DNA of 64,000 bases, from contig CASHTG010000003.1 of the NCBI GenBank assembly GCA_949357655.1, positions 682,001-746,000 of the forward strand, given 5' to 3'. The position numbers and the translations under genes were made by a program. Shown in pieces: positions 22,361 through 34,300 of this stretch; the first letter of the stretch is position 1; the number at the start of each line of letters is the position of its first letter. Origin of the DNA: Parascedosporium putredinis (taxonomy: Eukaryota > Ascomycota > Sordariomycetes > Microascales > Microascaceae). Under the pieces are notes generated by a model. That model searched no databases, was not told where the DNA came from, and saw nothing but the letters and a program-made list of their open reading frames with translations.

Positions 22361-24044
22361 GTTTCAAAGTCGGGGAAGTGCGAGAAAAGAAAGGTGAGGA
22401 TGCAGCCTCAAGGGTTCGGCAAGACGCGCGGCTCTGTTGCAACTGCTGCGTCCGCCACGAGCGTGCGAACGAAACCGGCCAGTGCTTGCTCTTGAAGAGG
22501 AGCAGACACAACATGCCCGGGGAGAGCGAGCACTCTTCGTCGGACATCGTGGGCGCGTTGCCAGATGTGAAAAAAAGAAAAAAAGAAAGAAAAAGACAAA
22601 AAGGTGAGAGGATAAGCAAGTGTTGATAGTTCGCATACAGTTGTGGACCACGTTCCTATCCCACCAAAAAGAAGGAAAGAAAACCTGAAAGGCAAGAAAA
22701 TGAGCAAGCTCCGGTGGGATACCGTCGTTGAACCGGAGAGGGAGACGCCGGTCGCCGCAAGCCCGTCTCTTTTCTCCAAGCAACCTTGTTCCGATGGGGC
22801 TTTGTGTATCCTACAACGCCTTCCTACGAGAATGCGGAGACTGAAAGACGCGAAGAACTCATTCATCTCCTCGTGGTGTTACGGCATGCACCGCCCATCC
22901 AACGCCCACTTCTCCACAAAATCCCAATGTCTCTCTTTGTCCTCTCCACAGCTCTCTTGTTCCATCACACTCTTCAACACTTGATTAGGAAAGTAAGCAA
23001 GTGGGAGGAAAGTAGGGATAAGTCAAGAACGTCACGCCACGGCCGGGGAGATGGCTCAGCCTTCACGGCCAGCCGCGTTCAACTTCGCCGAGGCAAGAGA
23101 CGCCGGCCGGGTTTGAATGGTGCCATGCGCCAAGGCTGGTCTTTTTCTCTTCTCCTTTTTCGGTTTCCTTTCTTGTTTGTCTCAAATGGTCTTTTTCTCC
23201 ATCTTCTCGCCGTGGTTCCTTTGGTCTCTCTCCTGCCCTTCTGCGCCCGCTGCGCTGCCCATCTTTCTCTCTTCCTCATAACCTCCCCAGAGGCAGGCTC
23301 ATGGACTTTCTCTCTACGGCTACACGCATAAAGCCTCGTGAGAAAAGCCCACTCATCCTCTAGCCAATCTGAGATGTGACCGCATCGGGCGTAAACCGCA
23401 CAGGAAGAGAGAGAGCGGAAGGGTGGAGTGACAAACACGCACACCGAAAAAGATAAGTGGGAATAAGACCAGGGGGGACGTTCTCCTGGTAGTCCATGGC
23501 CCCTTGTCGGCCGCGCGGTTCTTCGGGCGCCTTGTTCGTCCCCAAGATTCCGTAGCACTTGGCCTACGCGGCAGCTTCCCGCCGCTCCCTTCGCTCCCCT
23601 CCACCACCAAGATCCCAAGGAAAAGAATATAGCTCCCATGAGGGAGGGTGGTAGCCAAGGGGAAAGGGGGACACTCTGGCCGGGGCCAGGTGACTATTTA
23701 CGAGCATAACGGGTGCTCGGCTGGGTCCCGAAGGGGGACGGCGAGGGCGAGGGCGAGTGTGAGCGTGAGAGGCGGGAGGCCAGCGATAAGAGGCGAAGAG
23801 GGTGAGCCAACGCTTTCGACGCCACCCCAGGAGCACCATCACGTTCTGTCTCGCAATGGAAATCTGCCTTTCGCCGGGCCTCTTTTACTCCCTCTGCCGA
23901 CCCCACCCCTCCTCATCCCTCTCCTCCCCATGGGATGGGATGGCCGCCCTCGTCAGAGCCCTCTTGTGCATAGATGTGACTGCTCCGGACGAGGAGTTGG
24001 CCAACGCCCGTCAAGCCTCGCCGGCTAAGTCTTCCTTCCCCAGG

Positions 24045-24072
24045 GTGTGCGTGTGTGTATGTGTAAGTGTAG

Positions 24073-24117
<45 letters not shown>

Positions 24118-24180
24118 GATGTGTGTGTGTGCGTGGATGTGAGTGTGTGTGTGTGTGTGTGTGTGTACGCGAATGTGTGT
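24045..24180. repeat. Long TG microsatellite
   Basis: About 136 bp of TG repeats with AT, GC and GA interruptions. It is the largest simple repeat in the window. The apparent His/Thr-rich open frames across it are by-products of the repeat. Confidence 0.95.
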
Positions 24181-26649
24181 CGAGATGTCTGCGGCACAGG
24201 TACGACGAGGGTTGGCCAAGTCAGACGACATCCGATCAGATAGATTTCATCGGGCAATGGCTATCTGTCCGGTTCCTCCTCATCATTTCCCAAGCAAACC
24301 ACAGCAGCCCCAACCAACCCACGCGATGATTGTCGTGCATTCTGCAGCTCCCTCTCTTCCGTTTCGATATTAAGACACAAAGGAACCGGCGAGGCGGTGG
24401 GGAGGGAAGAGGCGCAGAAGAGGGTTGAGGTACGACGAACAAGGAGTAATCGCATTAGGAAGCTGGATAAACGCCTCCTCCTCCCTCCGAAAGAAGTCGA
24501 CTAAAAATTCAACGTAGATGGATCTCAACGATGGTCAGCTTCGGGAAGACGGGCGTGCGTAGCCGTTCATGTTCTTCCTTGGCCATTTTCTTTTTCTTTT
24601 CCTCTCCCGTGTCCATATCCTCTTCTTTTCTTTTTCTTTTTCTCTAAGCCAAGTGCTGGACCTCCGTTGACATTGTCCTTTTTTTCTTCTTTTTTTCGGA
24701 TTAGATCACAAGAGAAGATGAGTGCTTTCTGCGACGAACATGCGTGACACAGCAGCTGCGGAAAGAAGGGGGTGTTCAAGGCGAAGGACAAAATAAACAA
24801 CGAGGTTGGCTCATACACATGTGTTTCTCGTCGGCAGCGTTTGCCGCCGTGAGCGTCTCCATCTATTCTCTATGTTTTTGACAGATGCACCCGCAGGCCT
24901 AGCCTACTTGGTCTTACTCTTTTCTTTTTAAACCAAAACAAGTGTCTTTTTGTCTTACCATTCCTGCCTTCCCAAGTCTTAGATCAAGCCTCTTTTTCAA
25001 TCCTTCTTTTCCTCTTTTTTTTTTTTCTTTTTCGCCCTCCACTCCCTCCCTCCTCTCTCGTACGTCTGCCGTCTGCATCATACCTCGCGGCTGAAGGAGG
25101 GGGCGAAAGCGCATCGTGATGACCTGCAGATGAGAGGGGGACGGACAGGCGGCTCTCGTCTCGCCTTGCAGCGTCCGGACAAGAAATTTCACCCAAGAGG
25201 TGGAGTTGCTGAGGAAGAAATCGCTTGGCCGCATGTTCAGTACATGCATCCCAACTAATACACTTTGATCCGCTCCTACATCTACATCTACATGTAGCCA
25301 TTAGACGCACGAGTGGATGATATCCCCCATCCACGGATGTATGCTGCTATGCTGCTATGCTGAGCCCCTCCCTCTCCCGACAGCCATTCCAGGAATTGCG
25401 CGTCTTCAAGGCAGACGCGACGAGATCCCTTTGCCTTCGCCTCATTCATTCTCTTTTTAGAAAAAAATGGAAAAAAATGAAAGAAAAGAGCCCATGCGTG
25501 TGATATTCTTAGTCTCCGAATTTTATTTTATCGCAGCAGGAATTGAAAAACTGGCAAGCAGAGCGAGGAAAGAGCCCAAGCAACGAAAAAGAAAAGGTAA
25601 CATTAGCATGTGCACACTGTCCTTTTCCACAGCCAGCCATATCCCCCTAAGTCTCTCTCTCTCTGCAGTGGCCCCGGCTCTCGAGCCACAAGAGCGTGAA
25701 GCGGGCGCCATGGCGGGGAGGAGGACCCGGGGGCTTGTCCTTTGCCTCTCTTTCCCCCAACCCCGCCACTCGGTCGTGATGTAGCCTCTTTCTGGCGATG
25801 TGCGTCTCTCCGTGGTCCGATCGAGCCTTCTGTGTGGCACTCGTGGCTCCGTACATCATCTCACCACCTTCACCGGGGCCACAGAGCGCTTTCCGCTTGG
25901 ATGGGGGCGGGGGGCGTTAGTCGCGGTGTAAGTCGAACATGGGGAGGAGGAGGAGGAGGGTCAAATTGTCCAGAGCAGCCGGCAAGGCCTATCCGACGTG
26001 GGACGCCGTACGAAGACGCACGTCACCGTGTTTCGGAACCAACATTCCCTCTCTGTTTCTTTCTATCTCGAGAATTCTAAAGCCTGGATGTCCGCTCTCC
26101 GTGTCGCTCACTTTCCATGGGTTGCCACAGTTGGCATCTCACCAGGTGGACATGGTGAACCCCAGGCCAGATGTTCGAAATGTGCGCCCCTAGCAGCCAA
26201 ATGGCACTATTTAGCGGGCCACCACCCGATCGCGTGCAGATACGCGAGCTATCACCAACCGCACTGGACGATCTGGGAGGTGTTGGAAAAGGACAAGTGG
26301 ATTTGAGTCCAAGAGGGCCACTTGGAAGCCACCCCCGCCGAGATAGCAGTTGGCCTCTTCGCCTTTCCCGCTTTCTTTCTCTCCTTCTTCCTTGTCCTTC
26401 GTCTCCTCCTCTTCGCCAAGGTGGCAGGTCAAAGAGGGGATGATGGCATTTAGCGCGCGCGCATGGGTCTCGCACTCAAGTAAGCAACGCAGCTCCAAGG
26501 GGGCAAGTTGGAGCGGCGGCGGGGAAGGAGAAAAGGTGAAACGCGGGCATGAGTAGGCGGAGTGGGAACAAGAGTGGGTAACGCCAACGGAGCTCGTTTC
26601 GCTAGCCACTCTCTCCAAGATTCCTTTCCAAACCTAAATCACAGGCCAC

Positions 26650-26685
26650 GCGTAGCGTAGGAGCGTAGGAGCGGAGTAGCGTAGA
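26650..26685. repeat. GCGTAG-type imperfect tandem repeat
   Basis: Four to five imperfect copies of GCGTAG/GAGCGTAG. Confidence 0.75.
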
Positions 26686-28045
26686 CGCCGCGGATCAGCC
26701 GCCCGTTGATGACAGGAGACTATCGTTTGGATCGGGGCAAATGTGGGCCAAGCGATCGAGATCCATCAATGGAATCAATGTATTGTGCGCATCTCTCTCG
26801 TCATCGACCGCGTCTCTCATCCCCCTCCATCCAAGCCGACGACCCTTTTCCTCGACTTCATTCGCCTCCTGTGACTCCATTTATTGTAGTCTTTCACTGA
26901 CCGGCGTCTTTGCGCCCACTGTGGGCCGTAAGCTGTGGGCCTGGGATTGGATCGCCAGGTTTCTAATTTTTGGCGAGATGGGCTAGGGGTTCATCGATCT
27001 AACCGGGCGCGCACTCACTTCGCTTACATGCACGCTCTTTGTCGTCCTTTCTCTGTAGCGTCCTCCATGTCCTCCTCGGACACACACTCTCTCTCTCTTC
27101 CTCTATCTACAAGTGTGTGTGCGACCACCTCTCTATCGGCCATCTACTACTTGCCTCTCTTGTCTTTGATATCCTACTTTATCCTTGCGCACGCAAGAAA
27201 GCACGTAATTGAGGCCCATCCACTATCTAGCCCGGCACAAAGACAGGAGTCCTCTTCCGATATCCGACCCCGGAAGCTTACCTGTATCTTTTGATCCTTT
27301 GTCCTTTGCTTCCGCAGCTTTATGGCGCGCTTCTAAATAGGGACAAGTTATAGGGCATTAAGAAGAAGAAGATGGAAAAATAGCATCACCGCCCCCAAGA
27401 CATGTGCATTCGTCAGCCCCCATTCTCTTTTGTTTCTCCCGTTCTAGAAAATCTTTTTAAGAGGGAGTGTACTTCCCTTCTTTCGGTTCCTTTGGCATCA
27501 TACTTGTAGATGGGATGGATTTCAGGGAAGCGAGAGGCGCGGGCATTGCCATGTTGGTATCTCGGGCATCCTCCATTTGAAGGAAGATCAACGCTTCATG
27601 TCAAGTGAGGTGTGGGTGGAGCATCCCTTCAACTAAAGCCCGATCTCATCTCCAACGAGGCGGCGGCATGTTACAAGCAGAGAGAGGCAAGAGGCGGAAC
27701 AAGAGAGACGCCAGAAGTAAAGAGAGAGAAAATAAAAATAAAAAGAGAGGCCGAGACCAGGCGGTGGTGATTGCGGAACCGGGATTGGACGAGGACATGG
27801 CCGCAAGCGCTGCGCGCCTGGTCTTCAAAAAGCTCTGAGCACCTCGAGACGAAAGAGATCAAAATCCTACACTACACCCTTAAGCTCTCCCGCCGCCGGC
27901 TCGAGGGCATGGCAGGGACTTTGACTTCCTTTCTCATCTTTTTTTGTATTGATTAACTGCCTAATTTACGATGAGGCTTCGGCACCTGCAGGGTTTCTGC
28001 CGCGGACGCACGCTTTTCCATAAGAGCAACAGAGAGAACGGGACC

Positions 28046-28051
28046 TTGTGT

Positions 28052-28088
<37 letters not shown>

Positions 28089-28098
28089 TGTGTGAGTG
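28046..28098. repeat. TG microsatellite
   Basis: TG dinucleotide repeats with few interruptions. Confidence 0.95.
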
Positions 28099-28231
28099 GG
28101 CGAACGTGCGTGCATCTACAAGTCGGAAACAAAAAAGAAGAGGCAGCGCCGACCAATCCCGGGTCGAGGTGGGAGTGTAAACGAGCCTCCATCTATTGTC
28201 GAAGCAACTCGCTCGCCGTTCTTTTCCTTTC

Positions 28232-28255
28232 TTTTTTTTTTTTTTTTTTTTTTTT
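28232..28255. repeat. T24 homopolymer
   Basis: Uninterrupted run of 24 T, the longest homopolymer in the window. Given other signs of run-length error, the true length is uncertain. Confidence 0.9.
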
Positions 28256-29910
28256 GTTCGGTTTGCATCATCGGGTTCCAAGTTGACACATTCATTTATT
28301 TAAATGGCGTTTAATCTATCCTTGTTTATATTTATATTTCCTTTCTGCTGCGACGTTTGCCGAGCCGAGCCCAGGGTAGGAACGCGAGTGGGCTATGCGA
28401 CCCCGGGAACTGCATCGTGCATCGCCTGCCGAGGAGAGCAAAGGCCATCTCATCATCCCAGAGTATAGCGAGAAATCGGCAAGAGGGTGCACGCGCCCGC
28501 CCAATCGCCAACTTAGCCAAGCAGCTCGCCAGCTGCGCCGACACGGCAGCATCAGAAGGAGGGGGCAGGTAGAGTGGGTTTCCTCCTGCCCCCAGTCGTG
28601 TGTAGAGCGATATGTGGGCGGTGGATCTAGATGGAAGGACACGGCCATTCGGGGCAGAAGATTCAAGAATGGGGCACACGATCACAAAGGGCAGGTGTTG
28701 CGCCGGCGCATGAAGCCTACATCTATGTCCTCACTCGCTCCGTCTGCGTCCATCATCCCCTTACTGAAAGACCAGTCTATACTGGATGTACCAAATGGAT
28801 ACAAGTGGAATTGTAAAAAATATCAAACAGAGCCAGGCCCCTAGGCCCCTGCCTGCATTTCTGTCGAATGTCAATTTGTAAGACTCCAGGGATGCTTGTT
28901 TCCTTATATTCCCGCCCGTATTTAGAACCAGGATTTTCTTTCTTCCTTTTTGGTCCAAGGGTTATAGTCACTGTCGCATTCGAGGCCTCTTGCAAGACTC
29001 GCCCATCACGATTCCCCGGCCTTGCATGGAAACCCAACGCTATGTAACCGAACAAGCAGCGTGAGAGAGGTCAGCAAGGCACTTGGCACTGAAGCAGAAA
29101 AACAAAGAGTCTCTAGGTGTCAGAAACTAGAAATAAAAAGAAGGGGACAAGGGAGGGCGAGCAAGAAAAAGCCGGAAAAAAAGTTCCACCATGCCGACCT
29201 AGTAAGATTGTGCTCACATCGACGACGACGTGCTGCCCCCTCTTCCTAGACGTGACGATCATTGCTGTCGCGCCAAAAATATTTGAGGGCGGGAAGATCC
29301 CTGGCGAGACAACGGGCTCAGTCAGGAGCAGGTGGGTCAGGATGGGACGAACCAGGGCGGGGGCGGCGTCCACTGTTGCCTATGCAAACAGGGAACTGGG
29401 AATGGGGCCCATGAGCAGAGAGAGGGAGATGGAGAGAGAAAGAGAAAGAAAGAGAGAGGGCCTATAGTAGCCATAATATCGCCAAAGTGTTTCAGTGCAT
29501 TAGCGGTATCTCGCCGTGACTGAGGGCATCCACACTCTTCTTCGCGACTGCTCAAGGAAAACGAGGGGCGGTGAGCAAGCGTCAAGTGTGTCCGCCAGGT
29601 GCGTAGCAGTTGAACGTCGAGTGATGATACCTGAATACACCTCCTACTCCTGTTTGCGTGTGCGTCGCATGCAGGACCCGTCGTGGAAGCGAGTGCGCTT
29701 CCAAGCAACGCGACGCACACAGACAGAGAGACGGACAGACAAAATGACCTTACATGATATCATGTAGGTTCGCAATCAAACCAAGCCTGGAACAACCAAG
29801 AGCCTCTCGCGGATGTGTCTCGAGACACACCTACTACCAGAGTGGTGCGTTTCCGATGCTCGCTCTCCACCCTCCGGCCATTTCCCGTGATGCAAGGGGA
29901 GGGCTCGTAG

Positions 29911-29980
29911 CCGAGAGAGAGAGGGAGAGGGAGGGAGAAAGATAGGCAGAGAAAGGGAGGGAGAGAAGAGAAAAGAAAGC
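29911..29980. repeat. GA-rich purine tract
   Basis: Almost pure purine strand built of GAGA and GGGA units over about 70 bp. Confidence 0.85.
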
Positions 29981-31158
29981 ATCTCGAGGGGAAAGCTCAA
30001 GTAAGACAGGATCAATATAGATCTCTCTAGCGTTATATCCTTCTTGCACTTCGGCCACCCCACTCGTCATGCCATAGTCCCTATCCCACATTCCCAAAGT
30101 CGGGATGATGATCGGGAGTTCGTATATCCGCAGCAGCGTGTTCAACCTGCGGCAGAGAAGGGCATGGCAGAGAGGTATGGCGCGCATGACGACCTCTACT
30201 CATCTCTCTCAAACACTCTTGTGAAGCGGGGTGGGTAGTCGTCCAGGGCAGATGTGTTCACGCCAGCTCATCCTCTACCTGCTTTCCTTCTAGGATTTTC
30301 TGATCCATTCTCTATTCTCAAATCCCCCACCTTGATTTTGTTCGATTTCTTTTTCTTGTCCTTTTTTCCCTTCCTCTCTATGGCCAAGATTAAGTATTAG
30401 ATGAGAGGTCCGGCTTCGGCAGATGGGCGATAGGCCGGTCTGCCCCGACGCAAATGAAGCGGCCTCTCCAGCTCTTCACCTTTTTCCCTTCTTCTTAAAA
30501 GGCCTATTATTACTGACGATATTACTATCGCTCTCGTTTCTTGAAGTGTTGGTTTTGTTTTGTTTCGTTTCGGTCTTGGTTCGGTTTTCTGTCTCTTAAA
30601 AGGGGGGTGATGTTTATGCCTCGGTGCTTATAAACCACATTCCTCGATAAGTTCGAAACAACGACAGCTTTCCGGTAAAACCGTAGAGCAAGGCGACGGA
30701 ATCAGACTTCTCCCGGTAATCAGGCATGATACACTCATAGATTAAATCCCACACACAAAGGCCGACATCCGCCGCTGAGAAGAGGGGCCAGAACGATGGA
30801 CGGGCCAACATCAGCTCGGTTGTTTGATTTCTCTCCTTCTCAAGTGTGAACCATGGCCACGGGATGCCAGACCACCACAACTTAATCAAGGAAAATAACC
30901 TGCGCGTCGGCAGGTGTTTGTGGTGGGAGCCTACTTTCTCTAGACAACCCGCGACGCTCTTCCCGTGTTAGCAATTCTGTTTAGCCCTTGAATGTGTAGG
31001 GGGACCTTGCTCTTGGCGTGGACTGCCTGCTATAGGTCAAATTGATCAGAGGGACGAACGAGGCATCCACATACAACACATTACACAAAAGACGCACACT
31101 CTGCTATATCCGGGTGTGCAAGTGTGGGCGCATGTGTGGGAAACTGTCTCACCAAGGT

Positions 31159-31185
31159 GAAAAAGAAAAAGAAAAAGAAAAAGAC
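31159..31185. repeat. GAAAAA hexamer repeat
   Basis: About four GAAAAA units. Confidence 0.85.
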
Positions 31186-31369
31186 ATGACCCCCACCCCC
31201 TCTATTCTCTCAAACAATGCCATGTAGGCAAGAAGTCGCGCCAGTCAAGGTCGTCCCACCAGCGGGAGGGATGGGGGCAAGTTCAAAAGACCTAGTCGGA
31301 TGAGCCAGTCTGCGACCTCGGATTATAGTAGGTAGACATATCGTTCTAGTCTACGGCGTCGCCTAGATG

Positions 31370-31388
31370 AAAAAAAAAAAAAAAAAAA
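31370..31388. repeat. A19 homopolymer
   Basis: Run of 19 A. I looked for signs of a retroposed copy upstream and saw no recognisable source sequence or target-site duplication. Confidence 0.9.
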
Positions 31389-34300
31389 GAAACGAGGGTG
31401 AGCCAAACGGCATAAACGAGTAGAGTTTGAGCCTCAGCCGGCGAGCTGCCTTGCATCAAGGCGAGGTAAAGAGGGGGCCCTCTCTGCATTGCTCCTTTCC
31501 TCTTCTTCCTTTTTCTTAGACATATGGTCGGCCCTTGACGCGGGTGTGGTGCCCTTTGCTGCCCTCGTTCGTCTCGTGGCCGGCTTTTTTCAGACTAAAG
31601 GACGGGACGAGAGGAGGGGAAAAGAAAAAAGGAAAGAAGATGACTCCATCGCGTCTTTCTCATCTGCCGATAAGTGGTAGCAGTGAGGTGACTGGCCATC
31701 CTTCGTGACCCCCAACCCTCCCGCACGCTTTACTCGGTTGTCGTAGGCTGTCGATATAGGAAAACTGGGCTTTCGCCCGAAAAGAGATGGAGATGTTAAA
31801 AAGCCATGGGTGTGAAAAGCAAATCCAATAGTATCCGTCAAACAGGAGACTCGAGCTTTCCGCTCCTCCCCTGGCATCACGAGGACAGCAGTCTCAGTCT
31901 CTTAACCATCGTAGCAGCTCTCTGAAAAGGCCCATCTACTTGCAGTAGGATACTAAGCAGGTTGGTTTAGCTTAGAGTGCCTATTCAGCCCCCCGTCAAA
32001 CCGAGGAATATCGCCCTCCCCTTCCCCGCCCCAAAAGCGTGCTTTTGATGAGGCAAACGCCATCCTCGGCACGCGACTGCTCCCTGTCGCATTCTGCCTG
32101 TCTCAGTAGGAAAGAAGAATGACTCCTTCGCGGACACCATCAGGCCAGCGGCAAACCAAGCCCCTTGGCAGGTATCGCAAGAGTTTACCCCTAGGTGTTA
32201 TTGGTAAGCGGCCCAGCAGACAGGCCTAGAGATCAATTAGCATGGTCAATTGCCCAAGTTCAATATGTTTCCCTATTCAACGTTTAGTTTCCTATTCCGG
32301 CCCCGGATAGGGGGCACCAAGCCCATTTGCCATATCATTAGCTTTGATGTCAAGCAAACTAAGTTTAAAAGAAGAACGTGGCATGATAGTCGGGACTCGG
32401 ACTCGGTATGTTCCCGCCTAGCCCGGACTTCTTCTCCGCATGGTGCCGGGTGGTCAAAGTGCCCGCACGGGCCACAGATAGGCGTTTCGCCCCGCCCGGA
32501 GACGGACGTCGGTGGAGCTGGAGGTGTCAAACTGAGGGAGGAAAACATATGGCATGATAGCAAATACTTAGACTTCCTCGGGATGGAAAGAAACAAGTAA
32601 AGATGGGCAAAAAAAGAAGAGGGAAAGTCTAAAAGATGCTAAACAACCTTACACCTTACATCTTTACCCCAATTATCCACCGTAGCCGGACTTGTGATGA
32701 GTCTCCTGGCGAAGTTCTGAGATTCCTAATTCCCTATGCAACAAACCTTGCGCCCCGCCCCCCATCATACACATACCTCTTTATCTGGGAGCACCACCTT
32801 CTGATCGAAAGAGTGCTGAATCGTAATAAGCCACAATCTTGCGCGGGGTTATGGCCCCATCTAAGGGAAACCATCCTTATTTGTCAGAGTCGAGCGGACT
32901 AGATAAAAAAGGCGCGGCGGGGGCGGAAGCGATCTGCCCCGCGCTACCAGCCCTTTTGGAGAGCAGAGGAAAGGGAACAGCAAGTTAATAAACAGTTTAG
33001 TGGGCAAGCCAGCTCCGTCAGATGAGGTCACGGCGTCGACGATCAGCTCGGCGGCATGATTGTCCTGGCCGCCTCCAAAAGCAGCCTCACCATGGAATGA
33101 GGGACGGTCTGCAATCGTGCAAGCTAGTCACTCTATAGAGGGGGACTAAATCCATTTCTTCTTGTCGCCATGCAGCCTATGGTGACATCTTTCCCGTGGA
33201 GCCATTCCGGAAGAAGAGAGTCTCCACGCGGTAGAGGCCCTTTAGCTTTTCGCCGTACAGCGGCTAGCTTAGTAGATCTTGGAGATTGGTAATCTTGTTG
33301 GTCCAAAAACTGGGAAAAGTAAAATAAGATCAAAATAAAAAGATCAAGAGATAAAGCATCGAGATCGTGACAGACACCCTCACCCTGATTCCGTTAGTGG
33401 ACGGACATTTCCTCCCAACTTTAGCGCCCCTGGCTGAAACTTCCCCTCTGGCCCCGGCCTCATCACGGCGCGCCACACCTGCGCTGAGGAGGGGAGAGTA
33501 CTCGATGCCGCTGGACCCGCTGGGCCCGGAAGGGAAGTTGGGCAAAAAGCCATAGTGAGGGGAGCTTCTCAAGGGGATAAGCTCTTGCCCTAGAGGGGAG
33601 CTAGTAAAAATAGTCGAGCCATGACAATGCTGCCAACAAGCCACTGAAGCTTGCTCAGCAAACTCTCCTTCAATGCGAAAGCGAGACAAGACCAAAAACA
33701 GAAAACGAAAAAAAGAGAGAGAAAAAAAAAGAAAGAGAACGGCCAATGAGAACATAATAAAACAAAGGTAAAGAGTATAAGCCGCCGGTGATCGCATGGG
33801 CCTAAGCCATTAGACTGGAGAAAGACTGCTCACTGCTCACCATCCACGACACGCTCCGGAGAGACAAGCCACCCAACGAGAGTAGTATGCGTGGCGTATT
33901 CAATGAGGAACATTGATCGGCCGGACACCCTCCTTGCGGGCGGGAATTGCGGCCAACGAGCAAAGGCGCTATCGTCCGCCTATGCCTTCCGGACGAGCCA
34001 CCGTTTCCGCTGAGAGGTGGGAAGGCCACACCTCTAAAAAGACAAGCTAAAAAAGAAAGCATGTGGGCTGAAGAAACGCTTTCGTGACTCGTCCGAGCAT
34101 TATTCGGAAAAGGCTCTCGACGAGGAAGAGGGAGAGGTGGTTCAAGGGCTGAGAAACCTCCCTTACCAACTCGTTAGATTCTGCCGGACCCCTAACTCTT
34201 GACATTCCTCTAACCAGTTTGGGTGTGATGTGCGCGAGCTCACATCCCAAGCGAGCCCCGATGAGGCATTCAGAATCTCTGCAAGCTCAATCGGCGCAAT

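Larger units (their letters stand above)
20751..24044. other. Gene desert part 1, pyrimidine-rich DNA
   Basis: This begins with the 3' region of prp4 (an AATAAA occurs at 21327-21332). I recognise no gene. Open frames, the longest on the minus strand at 21531-22115, are Arg/Lys/Ser/Pro-rich and resemble no family I know. Several CT-rich tracts (for example 23140-23290) look like fungal leaders but lead into no convincing ORF. Confidence 0.5.
24181..31369. other. Gene desert part 2
   Basis: No gene recognised on either strand. The stretch is rich in poly-pyrimidine and poly-purine tracts (24585-24700, 24985-25050, 29415-29460, 29911-29980). An open region at 29113-29467 is free of stops on both strands but encodes nothing I recognise. 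Confidence 0.5.

Noticed and set aside
24025..24257. His/Thr-rich open frames across the TG tract
   Set aside because: Direct translation of a dinucleotide repeat.
29113..29467. Overlapping open frames on both strands
   Set aside because: Neither has a convincing ATG context, splice support or known motif; the pair is a by-product of a GC-rich stretch.
31846..31925. tRNA-like stretch on the minus strand (GGTTAAG...TCGAGTC)
   Set aside because: The acceptor and T stems do not pair and no proper TTCGA-loop arm forms; other TTCGA occurrences in the window also lack tRNA stems.
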